Below, piece after piece: positions 1 to 7,700 of a DNA stretch of 64,000 nucleotides; position 1 is the stretch's first letter; each line of letters begins with the position of its first letter. The translations under genes were made by a program, and so were the position numbers. This stretch comes from Paradevosia shaoguanensis. Lineage in GTDB: Bacteria > Pseudomonadota > Alphaproteobacteria > Rhizobiales > Devosiaceae. The stretch is from assembly GCF_016801025.1 (NCBI RefSeq), contig NZ_CP068983.1, forward strand, positions 4,565,546 through 4,629,545, written 5' to 3'. The notes under the pieces were generated by a model. That model did not search any database and had not been told where the DNA came from. It was given only the letters and a program-made list of their open reading frames with translations.

Positions 1-588
1 AAAGTCATTCTGCTCGAGCGCGTTGGCCGCACCGGCCATATCGGCGACGAAGTCACCGTCAAGGACGGCTACGCCCGTAACTTCCTGCTGCCGCAGGGCA
101 AGGCGCTCCGCGCCACGGAAGCCAACCGCGCCAAGTTTGCCTCGGAACGCGCCAATATCGAAAAGCGCAATGCCGAGCGTCGTGAAGCCGCTGCTGGCAT
201 CGCTTCGGGCCTCAACGGCCACATCGTGACGATGATCCGCCAGGCCGGCGAAACCGGCCAGCTCTACGGTTCGGTCTCCTCGCGTGACGTTGCCGACGCC
301 CTGATCGCCGATGGTTTCTCCGTCGCCCGTTCGCAGATCGATCTGGCCAACCCGATCAAGACCGTTGGTCTCCACTCGGTGGCTCTGCACCTCCACGCCG
401 AAGTCGAAGTCTCGATCAAGGTGAACGTGGCCCGCTCGGAAGACGAAGCCGCTCGCCAGGCCCAGGGTGAAGACCTCACCGTGGTCGACTACGGCGACGA
501 CGAAGCCGCTGCCGCCTTCCAGGAAGAGCGTGAAATCGCTGCCGAAGACGAAGCTGCCGAAGAAGAGGCCGAGGCCAACCAGGCCTGA
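1..588 (+). CDS. rplI: 50S ribosomal protein L9, lacking only its start codon
   Basis: The frame is open from base 1 and begins [18 protein letters not shown], the conserved N-terminal RNA-binding half of bacterial L9, so the initiator codon lies just outside the window. L9 binds 23S rRNA near the L1 stalk and helps keep the reading frame. The visible 195 residues match the long alphaproteobacterial form, which ends in an acidic Ala/Glu-rich tail (the last 30 or so residues here are mainly E and A). A strong terminator follows. The gene normally follows rpsF-rpsR, which would lie to the left. Identification is secure. Confidence 0.97.
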   Translation, partial: KVILLERVGRTGHIGDEVTVKDGYARNFLLPQGKALRATEANRAKFASERANIEKRNAERREAAAGIASGLNGHIVTMIRQAGETGQLYGSVSSRDVADALIADGFSVARSQIDLANPIKTVGLHSVALHLHAEVEVSIKVNVARSEDEAARQAQGEDLTVVDYGDDEAAAAFQEEREIAAEDEAAEEEAEANQA

Positions 589-611
589 TCCGCTTCCTCA
601 AAGCCATACGA

Positions 612-640
612 AAAGGCCGGAGCTCGCTCCGGCTTTTTTC
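612..640 (+). terminator. rho-independent terminator of rplI
   Basis: A perfect 8-bp stem gccggagc/gctccggc (616-623 and 626-633) with a 2-base loop is followed by six T. It starts about 25 bases after the rplI stop. It also lies just beyond the arsC stop on the other strand and may serve both genes, since the flanking AAAA gives a short U-run in the opposite direction. Confidence 0.9.
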
Positions 641-642
641 TT

Positions 643-1047
643 TTACGGCGCCTCGATCATCTCGCCGTCTTCCTTGACGAAGCGGCCGATATGCGGATTG
701 GGCAGGATCTCCAGCACCGCTTCGGACGGACGGCACAGCCGCACTCCTCGCTCCGTCACCACGATGGGCCGATTGATGAGGATCGGGTGGGCCATCATGA
801 AGTCGATAAGCTCGCCGTCGCTCCACCGGGCATCATCCAGCCTCAGCTCCGCATAGGGCGTATCCTTGCGCCGCAGGAGATCGCGCACCTTTATGCCCAT
901 GGCGGCAATCAGCTCGACCAGCCGCTCCCGGCTGGGCGGCGTCCTGAGATATTCGACGACCTCGGGCTCCACCCCGCTCTGCCGGATCATCGCCAGCGTA
1001 TTGCGCGAGGTGCCGCAATCGGGGTTGTGGTAGATGGTAATGGTCAC
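643..1047 (-). CDS. arsC: arsenate reductase, glutaredoxin-dependent ArsC type
   Basis: 134 residues of the Spx/ArsC thioredoxin-fold family. The enzyme reduces arsenate to arsenite in the cytoplasm with glutathione and glutaredoxin. The catalytic Cys11 sits in NPDCGTSRN, and Arg60, Arg93 and Arg106 fall where the E. coli plasmid enzyme has its anion-binding arginines. It is the last gene of an arsR-acr3-arsC operon and overlaps the acr3 stop by four bases, so the arsenite it makes is passed to the exporter next door. Length is normal for the family. Confidence 0.94.
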   Translation of the reverse strand: MTITIYHNPDCGTSRNTLAMIRQSGVEPEVVEYLRTPPSRERLVELIAAMGIKVRDLLRRKDTPYAELRLDDARWSDGELIDFMMAHPILINRPIVVTERGVRLCRPSEAVLEILPNPHIGRFVKEDGEMIEAP

Positions 1048-2099
1048 GACGACGCCTCGCTGCTGATTGTCTTGTGCTGTCCGGCCTCGTACCAGCCCTT
1101 GCTGCGCCCGACGATCCAGACGACCGAGAGCATCACCGGCACCTCAATGAGCACGCCGACCACCGTGGCCAGCGCCGCGCCGGAGCCGATGCCGAAGAGA
1201 CTGATCGCCGCCGCTACCGCCAATTCGAAGAAATTGCTCGCGCCGATAAGTGCCGACGGGCCGGCTACGCAATGCTGCTCTCCGGAGATTCGATTGAGTA
1301 GGTAGGCCAGCCCCGCGTTGAAATACACCTGCACCAGTATCGGCACCGCGATGAGCGCGATCACCAGCGGTTGCTCGATTATGCCCTGCCCCTGGAATCC
1401 GAACAGCATGACCAGCGTCGCCAGCAGCGCCACGAGGCTGATCGGCTGGATGGCTGCGAGTGTCCGATCAAACGCCCCCTCGCCTCCACGAGCCAGCACG
1501 ACCCGCCGCGCAACCTGCGCAACAATCACTGGCACGACGATATAAAGCACCACGGACAGAACCAGCGTATCCCAGGGCACGATGATCGCGGAAAGCCCCA
1601 ACAACAATCCGACGATGGGCGCGAAGGCCACCACCATGACCACGTCATTGAGCGCCACCTGTGACAGGGTGAAATGCGGCTCGCCTCCGACAAGATTCGA
1701 CCAGACGAAGACCATCGCCGTACACGGCGCCGCGGCCAGGATAATCAGCCCGGCAATGTAGGAATCAATCTGGTCGGCCGGCAGGAAAGGCCGGAAAAAC
1801 ACCGACAGGAACAGCCAGCCGAGCAAGGCCATCGAGAACGGCTTCACCGCCCAGTTTATGAACAACGTCACACCGATCCCGCGCCAGTGTGCGCCCACCT
1901 TGCCGAGCGCGGCAAAGTCGATGCGCATGAGCATCGGAATGATCATCAACCAGATCAGGACCGCCACCGGCAGGTTGACGCTGGCGAATTCAAAGCGGGA
2001 CAGGCCAGCGAAGAGTCCGGGGACGAAATACCCCAGCCCGACGCCGACCACGATGCATAGTGCGACCCAGAGTGAAAGATAGCGTTCGAAGCGGCTCAT
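1044..2099 (-). CDS. acr3: arsenite efflux permease, ACR3 family
   Basis: A membrane protein with about ten hydrophobic segments, of the BASS/ACR3 superfamily, which exports arsenite driven by the membrane potential. The conserved Cys (about residue 126, in LAAAPCTAMVF) in the fourth membrane segment is the metalloid-binding residue of ACR3 carriers. The frame extends 32 codons further upstream, but that part overlaps arsR and is not membrane-like; the chosen ATG begins MSRFERYL and has a GAGGG site four bases upstream. An adjacent ATG three bases earlier is also possible. It lies between arsR and arsC. Confidence 0.93.
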   Translation of the reverse strand: MSRFERYLSLWVALCIVVGVGLGYFVPGLFAGLSRFEFASVNLPVAVLIWLMIIPMLMRIDFAALGKVGAHWRGIGVTLFINWAVKPFSMALLGWLFLSVFFRPFLPADQIDSYIAGLIILAAAPCTAMVFVWSNLVGGEPHFTLSQVALNDVVMVVAFAPIVGLLLGLSAIIVPWDTLVLSVVLYIVVPVIVAQVARRVVLARGGEGAFDRTLAAIQPISLVALLATLVMLFGFQGQGIIEQPLVIALIAVPILVQVYFNAGLAYLLNRISGEQHCVAGPSALIGASNFFELAVAAAISLFGIGSGAALATVVGVLIEVPVMLSVVWIVGRSKGWYEAGQHKTISSEASS

Positions 2100-2110
2100 C
2101 ATGCCCTCGG

Positions 2111-2464
2111 CTAGCAGCAATCGCCGCCGGGACGGCAGCCATTGGTCAATTGGGTCAGGACCGGGGCGCAGACTTCCGGGTGTCCATTGCAGCAATCGCT
2201 GAGCATGAACAGCATCAGCTCGCGAAACGCCGGCAGGTCCGCGCGGTAGATGATCGAGCGGCTCTGCCGTTCGCCTCTCACCAACCCGGCCCGCGCCAGG
2301 GTCGCCAGATGCGAAGACATGGTGTTCTGGGGGATGCCGAGCCGTTCGGCCAGGTGTCCGGCCGCCATCCCCTCCTCCCCCTTGCTGGCGAGGAGACGAA
2401 AGACCTCGAGCCGGGTTGGCTGGCCGAGAGCGGCAAGTGCTTCGATAGCGCTATTATTATCCAT
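2111..2464 (-). CDS. arsR: ArsR-family arsenic-responsive repressor
   Basis: 117 residues with the ArsR/SmtB winged helix (helix-turn-helix at about 33-60, IPQNTMSSHLATL). It is rich in C-terminal cysteines: Cys91-Cys92, Cys99, Cys110 and Cys116-Cys117. This matches the type of ArsR that senses As(III) through cysteines outside the DNA-binding helix. The first gene of the ars operon. A perfect inverted repeat covers the start codon (separate entry), so the gene is probably self-repressed. No clear ribosome binding site precedes the ATG, which suggests a leaderless or near-leaderless transcript. Confidence 0.92.
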   Translation of the reverse strand: MDNNSAIEALAALGQPTRLEVFRLLASKGEEGMAAGHLAERLGIPQNTMSSHLATLARAGLVRGERQSRSIIYRADLPAFRELMLFMLSDCCNGHPEVCAPVLTQLTNGCRPGGDCC

Positions 2465-2486
2465 ATATCGAGAATTATCGATATAT
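2463..2486 (-). promoter_or_regulatory. probable ArsR operator
   Basis: A perfect inverted repeat, atatatcga-N6-tcgatatat, overlaps the arsR start codon (2462-2464). It is AT-rich in a GC-rich setting, and its size and half-site composition fit ArsR-family operators. Binding here would block both transcription and translation initiation of the operon. The assignment is inferred from position and symmetry. Confidence 0.75.
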
Positions 2487-2607
2487 CAGACGGAGTCAAC
2501 CGCGAAAAAAAAGCCGGGCATCTTGTCTCGGAGAGAGAGAAGAGCCCGGCAGGGTCAGGAAACTGGGCCGACGGCAAAATCGGCCCGGGAGATTGGTTAC
2601 GGCAGGG

Positions 2608-2880
2608 TTAGTACCGGAACCAAGAACGTGCCCGTACAGACCGTCGCGCTGAAAGCTGCGCGCCGGCGTTGCGATCGGGGTTTTCGACAGCGTCCAGAAT
2701 GTCCTGGCGGGAGATGCCGAGGTCATCCAGACGGAAATCTTCGAGCTCGAGGAGAGTCGCGAGCGCCAATCTCTGTGAGCGCGCTTTGCGGCTTTTTTCG
2801 AGCCAGCGCGCGAAGGCCGCGAACGGGCTTCTGGAAATTGCGGTCGCAGACGACCGCTCGCCTGACAGCAAGTAGGCCAT
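2608..2880 (-). CDS. DUF1127 small protein
   Basis: 90 residues. The core RLDDLGISRQDILDAVENP is the YjiS/DUF1127 signature of an arginine-rich helix-loop-helix segment common as small proteins in Rhizobiales. The usual members are about 45-80 residues and several act as RNA-related or phosphate/carbon regulators; the role of this one is unknown. It is divergent from a VtlR/LsrB-like LysR gene, an arrangement in which LysR regulators of this group control small DUF1127 genes. The start is uncertain; the first ATG is used. Confidence 0.75.
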   Translation of the reverse strand: MAYLLSGERSSATAISRSPFAAFARWLEKSRKARSQRLALATLLELEDFRLDDLGISRQDILDAVENPDRNAGAQLSARRSVRARSWFRY

Positions 2881-3038
2881 TGGACTTCTCCGATTTGTTC
2901 AAGGTCCCGCGGGGGAGGAGCGGGAAGACACGGCAACGGTCTATCCGCCACCAGTGACAGGAGGATTACGCGCTGGACTTCCATTCGTCCAACAAATACA
3001 TTTCATCCCACGCATCAATTTCAGTGATGGAGGTCCGA

Positions 3039-3929
3039 GTGACCGCTCCTCTCGATCTCGACCAGCTCCAGACCTTCTGCGCCATTGCCGATTGCGGCTC
3101 GTTCACCGAGGCGGCGCGTCGCGTGCACAAGACCCAATCGGCCGTCTCCATGCAGATCAAGCGGCTCGAGGAGCGGCTCGGCCAGGAACTGTTCCTGCGC
3201 GACGGTCGCTCGATCGTTCTCACCAATGAAGGCGAGGCGCTCTATTCCCGCGCCCGCCGCATGCTGCGCCTCAATGCGGAGATCGTCGATCTCTTCTCAG
3301 ATGAAGACCTCGCCGGCTCGATTCGCTTCGGTGTGCCGGACGATTATGCCGTGCGCCTGCTGCCGGTGATTCTCTCCAGCTTCCAGCGCACCCATCCGCG
3401 CATCATGGTGGAGGTGAGCTGCCAGCCATCCGAGGAACTGCTCGATGGCATGACGCGCGGGCGCTATGATCTCATCGTCTTCACTCAGGGTACGCACCAG
3501 GAATTCGGCGAGCTCTTCCGCACGGAACGTATGTTCTGGGTCGCGTCCCATGGCGGCCGGGCCCTCGCGACCGATCCCCTGCCCCTTGCCTGCGGCGGCC
3601 CGTCCTGCTGCTGGCGCGGCAACGCCACTGACGTCCTCAACCGCGCCAACCGGGACTATCGCGTCGCCTATACCTCGTCCAACGCCACTGCCATCGCCAG
3701 CGCCGTGCTGGCCGACCTCGCCGTCGGCTTCCTGCCGGAGAGTGCGCTACAGCCCGGTATGCGGGTGATTTCAGAGGACAAGGGCCTGCCCCGCCTGCAG
3801 GACGCGCAGATTGCCATCATGCGGGCGAGCCACGCCTATGGCGGCATCTATGATGCGCTGGCCACCCATATCGTGGCCAGCATGGGCAATCTCGAGGGCC
3901 ACGAGCAGCCCGCCGAGGCGGCCGAGTAG
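3039..3929 (+). CDS. LysR-family regulator, VtlR/LsrB-like
   Basis: About 296 residues: N-terminal winged helix-turn-helix (LDLDQLQTFCAIADCGSFTEAA, then SAVSMQIKRLEERLG) and a two-domain effector-binding region. The wording of the DNA-binding domain (DLDQLQTF, KTQSAVSMQ) resembles the VtlR/LsrB group of Rhizobiales. The start chosen is a GTG with a GGAGG site five bases upstream; the in-frame GTG and ATG at 3024 and 3027 lie before or within that site. It faces the DUF1127 gene, and VtlR in Brucella and Agrobacterium is known to control such small genes, so the intergenic 158 bp probably holds its binding site. Confidence 0.88.
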   Translation: MTAPLDLDQLQTFCAIADCGSFTEAARRVHKTQSAVSMQIKRLEERLGQELFLRDGRSIVLTNEGEALYSRARRMLRLNAEIVDLFSDEDLAGSIRFGVPDDYAVRLLPVILSSFQRTHPRIMVEVSCQPSEELLDGMTRGRYDLIVFTQGTHQEFGELFRTERMFWVASHGGRALATDPLPLACGGPSCCWRGNATDVLNRANRDYRVAYTSSNATAIASAVLADLAVGFLPESALQPGMRVISEDKGLPRLQDAQIAIMRASHAYGGIYDALATHIVASMGNLEGHEQPAEAAE

Positions 3930-4538
3930 CTATTCGCTTTCCAGCGGCGGCAGGTTCCTGATCGTCGCCACAAGGTCGGGTGCGCTGCTGATGGCGGCGC
4001 GCTCGAAGGCTCGCGCCTGGATCAGCCGTTCCGTCAGGTCCTTGCTGCGCGGATCCGTGTGCTGCTTGAGGATGTCGGCCATGTGCCGCTGAATGATCGA
4101 GCCGCCTTCGAGGAATCGCACGATGGCCGCGACCTGGTCGGGCGCGAAGGTTGCCAGCACGTTCGGCCCCAGCGCCGCGTAATGTCCGAAAATCCGTTCG
4201 ATGATGGCCCGGGTCGCTTCGGTCGTTTCGATCCACACCTTGCGCCGATCGTCCTTGTCGCGCAGGCGCTGTACGTAGCCGGCCGCCTCCAAGCGATCGA
4301 TCACCACGGTCACCGCCCCAGTAGTCAAACCGCTCTCTGCTGCCAGTTGCCCGGCGGTGATGCGGCCGAAGCGGTCGATAATGTCCACGCAACGTCCGTC
4401 GGTACGGTTGATTCCCAGGAACTGACTCAAGGCCTCGTCGAAGATATCGGAGGCCGCCTGATTTTCCCGCACCGCGATGGTCAGCCGATCCTGTGGAACC
4501 GGTCGCGCTTGCCTTGACAATTTAATATCTTTATTCAT
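3930..4538 (-). CDS. MarR-family repressor
   Basis: 202 residues, starting MNKDIKLSR. It has the MarR winged helix (ITAGQLAAESGLTTGAVTVVIDRLEAAGYVQR), with the charged wing DKDDRRKV. It is longer than most MarR proteins because of an extra C-terminal helical part of about 60 residues. The frame continues far upstream through the ABC transporter gene, but only the part after this ATG reads as protein. It is divergent from a DrrA/DrrB-type exporter and an inverted repeat covers its start, so it most likely represses that exporter and itself and is released by the exported compound. Confidence 0.88.
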   Translation of the reverse strand: MNKDIKLSRQARPVPQDRLTIAVRENQAASDIFDEALSQFLGINRTDGRCVDIIDRFGRITAGQLAAESGLTTGAVTVVIDRLEAAGYVQRLRDKDDRRKVWIETTEATRAIIERIFGHYAALGPNVLATFAPDQVAAIVRFLEGGSIIQRHMADILKQHTDPRSKDLTERLIQARAFERAAISSAPDLVATIRNLPPLESE

Positions 4539-4544
4539 AAGATA
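4526..4544. promoter_or_regulatory. probable MarR operator between marR and the ABC exporter
   Basis: Inverted repeat tatctt-N7-aagata centred on the marR start codon, in an AT-rich strip between two divergent genes. Size and position fit a MarR dimer site controlling both. Inferred from symmetry only. Confidence 0.55.
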
Positions 4545-4574
4545 ATTATACATTAAGATTTCCGAGAGGTCCAG

Positions 4575-5549
4575 ATGACCGGCGTTGACGAAGGCGAGAC
4601 CATCATCGAGGCCCGGGGCCTCAAGCGCACCTACAAGGCGCGCAAGACGCTGGTCGAGGCTGTGCGCGGGGTCGACCTCACCGTGCGCAAGGGCGAGATC
4701 GTGGGTTTTCTCGGACCGAACGGCGCCGGCAAGACCACCACTCTCAAGATGCTGACGACCCTGCTCGAACCCACCGGCGGCAGCGCCGTGGTGGCCGGCA
4801 GCGACCTGCGCCAGGATCCGGTCGGCGTGCGTCGCAAGATCGGCTATGTCAGCCAGGCCGGCTCGACCTCCCCCGAAGCGCGAGTCGGCGAGGAGATCGT
4901 CTCGCATGCCTGCCTCTATGGTATCGAGCCGTCCGTCTCCAGGCAGCGCGCGCAAGACCTGCTCGCGGCCCTCGACCTCCCCGATATCTGGGAGCGCTCC
5001 TGCGGTTCGCTTTCGGGCGGCCAGCGCCGGCGGCTCGATATCGTCATGGGGCTCATTCATCAGCCCGTGCTCGTTTTCCTCGACGAGCCCTCCACCGGCC
5101 TCGATCCGCAGAGCCGGGCCAATCTCTGGACGCATATCCGCAAGCTGCGCGACGACCTGGGCACCACGGTCTTCCTCACCACCCATTACATGGACGAGGC
5201 GGATTCCCTTGCCGACCGCATCCTCATCATCGACCAGGGCCAGATCGTCGCCGAGGGCACGCCGGCCGAGCTCAAGAAGCGCGTCTCTGGCGACACGCTG
5301 ACCCTCACGCTCCGTACGGAAGCCGACGCTACGCGCACTGGAGAGATCGCCGCGCAGGCGGCGGGCGCCGATACGCCGATCGTCGATGCTAACGTTGTCC
5401 GCTTCCACGTGCCCGACGGCGCTTCCGCCCTGCCCCATGTGCTGAGCGACCTGGTCAAGGCCGGCATCGAAGCCATTGGCGTGGAAGTCAACCGGCCCAC
5501 GCTCGACGATGTCTTTCTCACCCTCACCGGCAGGTCGCTCCGCGACTAG
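4575..5549 (+). CDS. ABC exporter ATP-binding protein, DrrA type
   Basis: 324 residues. Walker A GPNGAGKTT at 47-55, the Q-loop, signature LSGGQRRRLDI at about 149, and Walker B VLVFLDEPSTGLDPQS at about 170 are all present, followed by an H-loop (TTHYMDEA). After the ATPase domain comes the roughly 80-residue C-terminal domain typical of daunorubicin-resistance ATPases (DrrA), which couples to a separate membrane partner. It heads a three-gene operon with a small protein and an ABC-2 permease and is divergent from MarR. The likely job is export of a drug, lipid or polyketide; the substrate is not evident. Confidence 0.93.
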   Translation: MTGVDEGETIIEARGLKRTYKARKTLVEAVRGVDLTVRKGEIVGFLGPNGAGKTTTLKMLTTLLEPTGGSAVVAGSDLRQDPVGVRRKIGYVSQAGSTSPEARVGEEIVSHACLYGIEPSVSRQRAQDLLAALDLPDIWERSCGSLSGGQRRRLDIVMGLIHQPVLVFLDEPSTGLDPQSRANLWTHIRKLRDDLGTTVFLTTHYMDEADSLADRILIIDQGQIVAEGTPAELKKRVSGDTLTLTLRTEADATRTGEIAAQAAGADTPIVDANVVRFHVPDGASALPHVLSDLVKAGIEAIGVEVNRPTLDDVFLTLTGRSLRD

Positions 5550-5558
5550 GACAAGGAA

Positions 5559-5807
5559 ATGACCCTCTCTCGACAACAAAGCCAATCGATCGTTCGTACC
5601 GTCGCGCAGGTGATGGATGAGCTCGATCGCTCCTGGCTCGACCTCAAGGGCAAGTGCTCGGACGCCGATTTTGCCGAATACGGCAGCAAGGTCGCCGCCG
5701 CGCTCGACAACCTGTCCTGCGATGTCCTCGTGCCGATCTTCCAACAGCACCCGGAACTCGAGCCGCTCACGGACGAGGACCTGATGCAACCGGAGCAAGA
5801 GCAATGA
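5559..5807 (+). CDS. small unknown protein between the two ABC genes
   Basis: 82 residues, acidic, soluble, with no signal peptide or membrane segment. The frame is coding-like and tightly packed: it starts ten bases after the ATPase stop (AAGGAA before the ATG) and ends in an ATGA overlap with the permease start. No family was recognised. A four-base overlap with the permease suggests translational coupling, so it may be an accessory subunit or chaperone of this exporter. Confidence 0.75.
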   Translation: MTLSRQQSQSIVRTVAQVMDELDRSWLDLKGKCSDADFAEYGSKVAAALDNLSCDVLVPIFQQHPELEPLTDEDLMQPEQEQ

Positions 5808-6562
5808 CCTTCCTTCGCGATACCTGGATCATCTTCGCGCGCGCCATGCTGCTGTCCCTGCGCCAGCCGCTCTGGGTGCTGATCGGGCTGATGCAGCCCA
5901 TCCTCTATCTCACCCTTTTCGGCCCGCTGCTGCAGACCGTGGCCGCCAATTCCGGCTTCGAGGGCGATGCCTGGCAGGTCTTCGTGCCGGGCCTGCTCGT
6001 CCAGCTCGGCATTTTCGGCGGGCTCTTCGTCGGCTTCGGCATCATCGCCGAATGGCGCTCGGGCGTCATCGATCGCCAGATGGTTACCCCGGCGCCCCGC
6101 ACCGCCCTCATTGCCGGGCGCACACTGCGCGACGTGGTCGTCATCGTCGTGCAGGCCATCGTGCTCGTCGTCGCCGCCTATTTCTTCGGCCTGCGCGTAC
6201 CGCCGGGCGCCTTGTTCATCGGCCTCGTGCTGATTGCGCTGCTCGGCGCCGCCTTCAGCTTCATCTCCAACGCCATCGGCATCGCCACCAAGAGTGAGGA
6301 TGCGCTGGCGCCGCTGGTCAACGCACTGGCGCTGCCGATCCTGCTGCTTTCAGGCATCCTGCTGCCGATGACGCTGGCGCCGCGCTGGCTCCAGATTCTC
6401 TCGGACTTCAACCCCTTCAAGCACATCGTCGATGCGCTGCGCGCCGTCTTCCGCGGCGATTTCAGCAGCCCCATCGTCTTCATCGGGCTGGGGCTCGCCA
6501 TCGCGCTCGTCGTCATCGGCGCCTGGTTCGGCAACCGCGTCCTCGCCGCCCAGACCAAGTAG
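5804..6562 (+). CDS. ABC-2 type exporter permease, DrrB type
   Basis: 252 residues with six hydrophobic segments and the ABC-2 membrane fold; the C-terminal part (SGILLPMTLAPRWLQ, then NPFKHIVDALRA) carries the conserved loop of DrrB/NodJ-like permeases. It forms the channel for the upstream ATPase. The open frame begins 50 codons earlier, inside the small protein gene, but the ATG at 5804 gives MTFLRDTWIIFARAML, the normal N-terminus, and overlaps the upstream stop as ATGA. NodJ is a relative, but nothing else nodulation-related is nearby. Confidence 0.92.
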   Translation: MTFLRDTWIIFARAMLLSLRQPLWVLIGLMQPILYLTLFGPLLQTVAANSGFEGDAWQVFVPGLLVQLGIFGGLFVGFGIIAEWRSGVIDRQMVTPAPRTALIAGRTLRDVVVIVVQAIVLVVAAYFFGLRVPPGALFIGLVLIALLGAAFSFISNAIGIATKSEDALAPLVNALALPILLLSGILLPMTLAPRWLQILSDFNPFKHIVDALRAVFRGDFSSPIVFIGLGLAIALVVIGAWFGNRVLAAQTK

Positions 6563-6586
6563 CCGGCGGGGGCCGCTGGTCGGCCC

Positions 6587-7600
6587 CTACCCGACGACCA
6601 GAATGGCGACGATCGCAAGCCCGGCCAGCAGCACCAGCGAGCCGCCTGCCGCCAGGCTCACCGGCCCGCCGGCCTTGCCGAGCGCCCGCAGGTCGACGCC
6701 CAGGCCCAAGGCCGCCATCGAAAGCGCCGTCAGCGCGTGAGAGCCCACCGCGCTCGCCTCCGAAACGCCGTCCGGCACCAGCCCTGCCGTCCGCGCCAGC
6801 ATCAGCCCGACAAAGCCGAGGATGAACCACGGCAGCATTTCATGCGCCTTGGGTCCCTTCCCTGCCTCGCCGCGGCTCAGCAGCGCCACCAGCACGCAGA
6901 CCGGCCCGAGCATGAGAACCCGCGTCAGCTTGACGATGGTGCCCGTATGCAGCGCCACCAGGCTCGCCGCCGACGTCGCCGCAACCACCTGCGGCACGGC
7001 ATAGACCGTGAGCCCCGCCAGCACGCCGAACCGTTCATCCGAAAACCCGATCATGCCCGCCAGCACCGGCAACAGCAGCACGGTCAGGATACCCAGCACC
7101 GCCGTGAACCCGATGGAAGCCGCCACGTCCTCGCCCTTCGCCCCGATCACCGGCGCCACCGCCGCGATCGCCGAATTGCCGCAGATGGAATTGCCGCAGG
7201 CGATCAACGTTGCCAGCTTCGGCTCCAGCCCCAGCAGGCGCCCCAGCCCGTAGCTGGCGGGAATGCTCACCGCCACCACGGCCACGATCGCCATCAGCAT
7301 CGGCAGCCCCGCCGCGTAGAGCGCCGTCGCGCTCGTCGTCGCTCCCAGCAACACGATGCCGATTTCGAGCAGCGTCTTGGCCGAGAAGCCCAGCCCCGGC
7401 ATGAACTTCGCCGAGGGCGTCCACAGCGTCCGCACGATGCTGCCCAGCAGGATGGCCAGCACCAGCGTATCGAGCCAGCTCCGCCCGACCAGCGCCGCCT
7501 GGGCTCGGTCGAGACCGAATGCTACGAGAGCGACGATTGCGCTAAGAACGATCCCCCAGGCGACATTTCTGGGCAACAAATTTCCAGGATAGGTAGGCAC
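6587..7600 (-). CDS. YeiH-family membrane transporter (putative sulfate/sulfonate exporter)
   Basis: 337 residues with about ten membrane segments, from the YeiH/Cons_hypoth698 family. Family marks include CGNSICGNSAIAAVAPVIGA, the paired glycine-asparagine loop. Members are associated with sulfur compounds (taurine or sulfite degradation) and are often called sulfate exporters, though the substrate is unproven for most. It is divergent from a LysR-type regulator, the same pairing as YeiH-YeiE in enterobacteria, so regulation by that neighbour is likely. Confidence 0.88.
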   Translation of the reverse strand: MPTYPGNLLPRNVAWGIVLSAIVALVAFGLDRAQAALVGRSWLDTLVLAILLGSIVRTLWTPSAKFMPGLGFSAKTLLEIGIVLLGATTSATALYAAGLPMLMAIVAVVAVSIPASYGLGRLLGLEPKLATLIACGNSICGNSAIAAVAPVIGAKGEDVAASIGFTAVLGILTVLLLPVLAGMIGFSDERFGVLAGLTVYAVPQVVAATSAASLVALHTGTIVKLTRVLMLGPVCVLVALLSRGEAGKGPKAHEMLPWFILGFVGLMLARTAGLVPDGVSEASAVGSHALTALSMAALGLGVDLRALGKAGGPVSLAAGGSLVLLAGLAIVAILVVG

Positions 7601-7700
7601 GGCGAGTATTCCTTTCGCCGCGCAACCTGCTCGCCCTCTTCCATCGGGTCCAACGCATAGTTATCGTGGGTTCAATCGCTTTTCTCGATCAGTTCCCGCC

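Noticed and set aside
3930..5804. A single 624-residue minus-strand protein
   Set aside because: Only the last 202 residues (from 4538) read as a MarR protein. The rest is the antisense of the DrrA-type ATPase and the small gene, with no protein-like composition.
5804..6562. NodIJ nodulation transporter
   Set aside because: The permease resembles NodJ in fold, but the ATPase has the DrrA C-terminal domain, a MarR gene controls it, and no nod genes are near.
6737..7660. A 307-residue plus-strand frame opposite the YeiH gene
   Set aside because: Extremely rich in H, R and Q, as antisense frames of membrane genes are; no domain.
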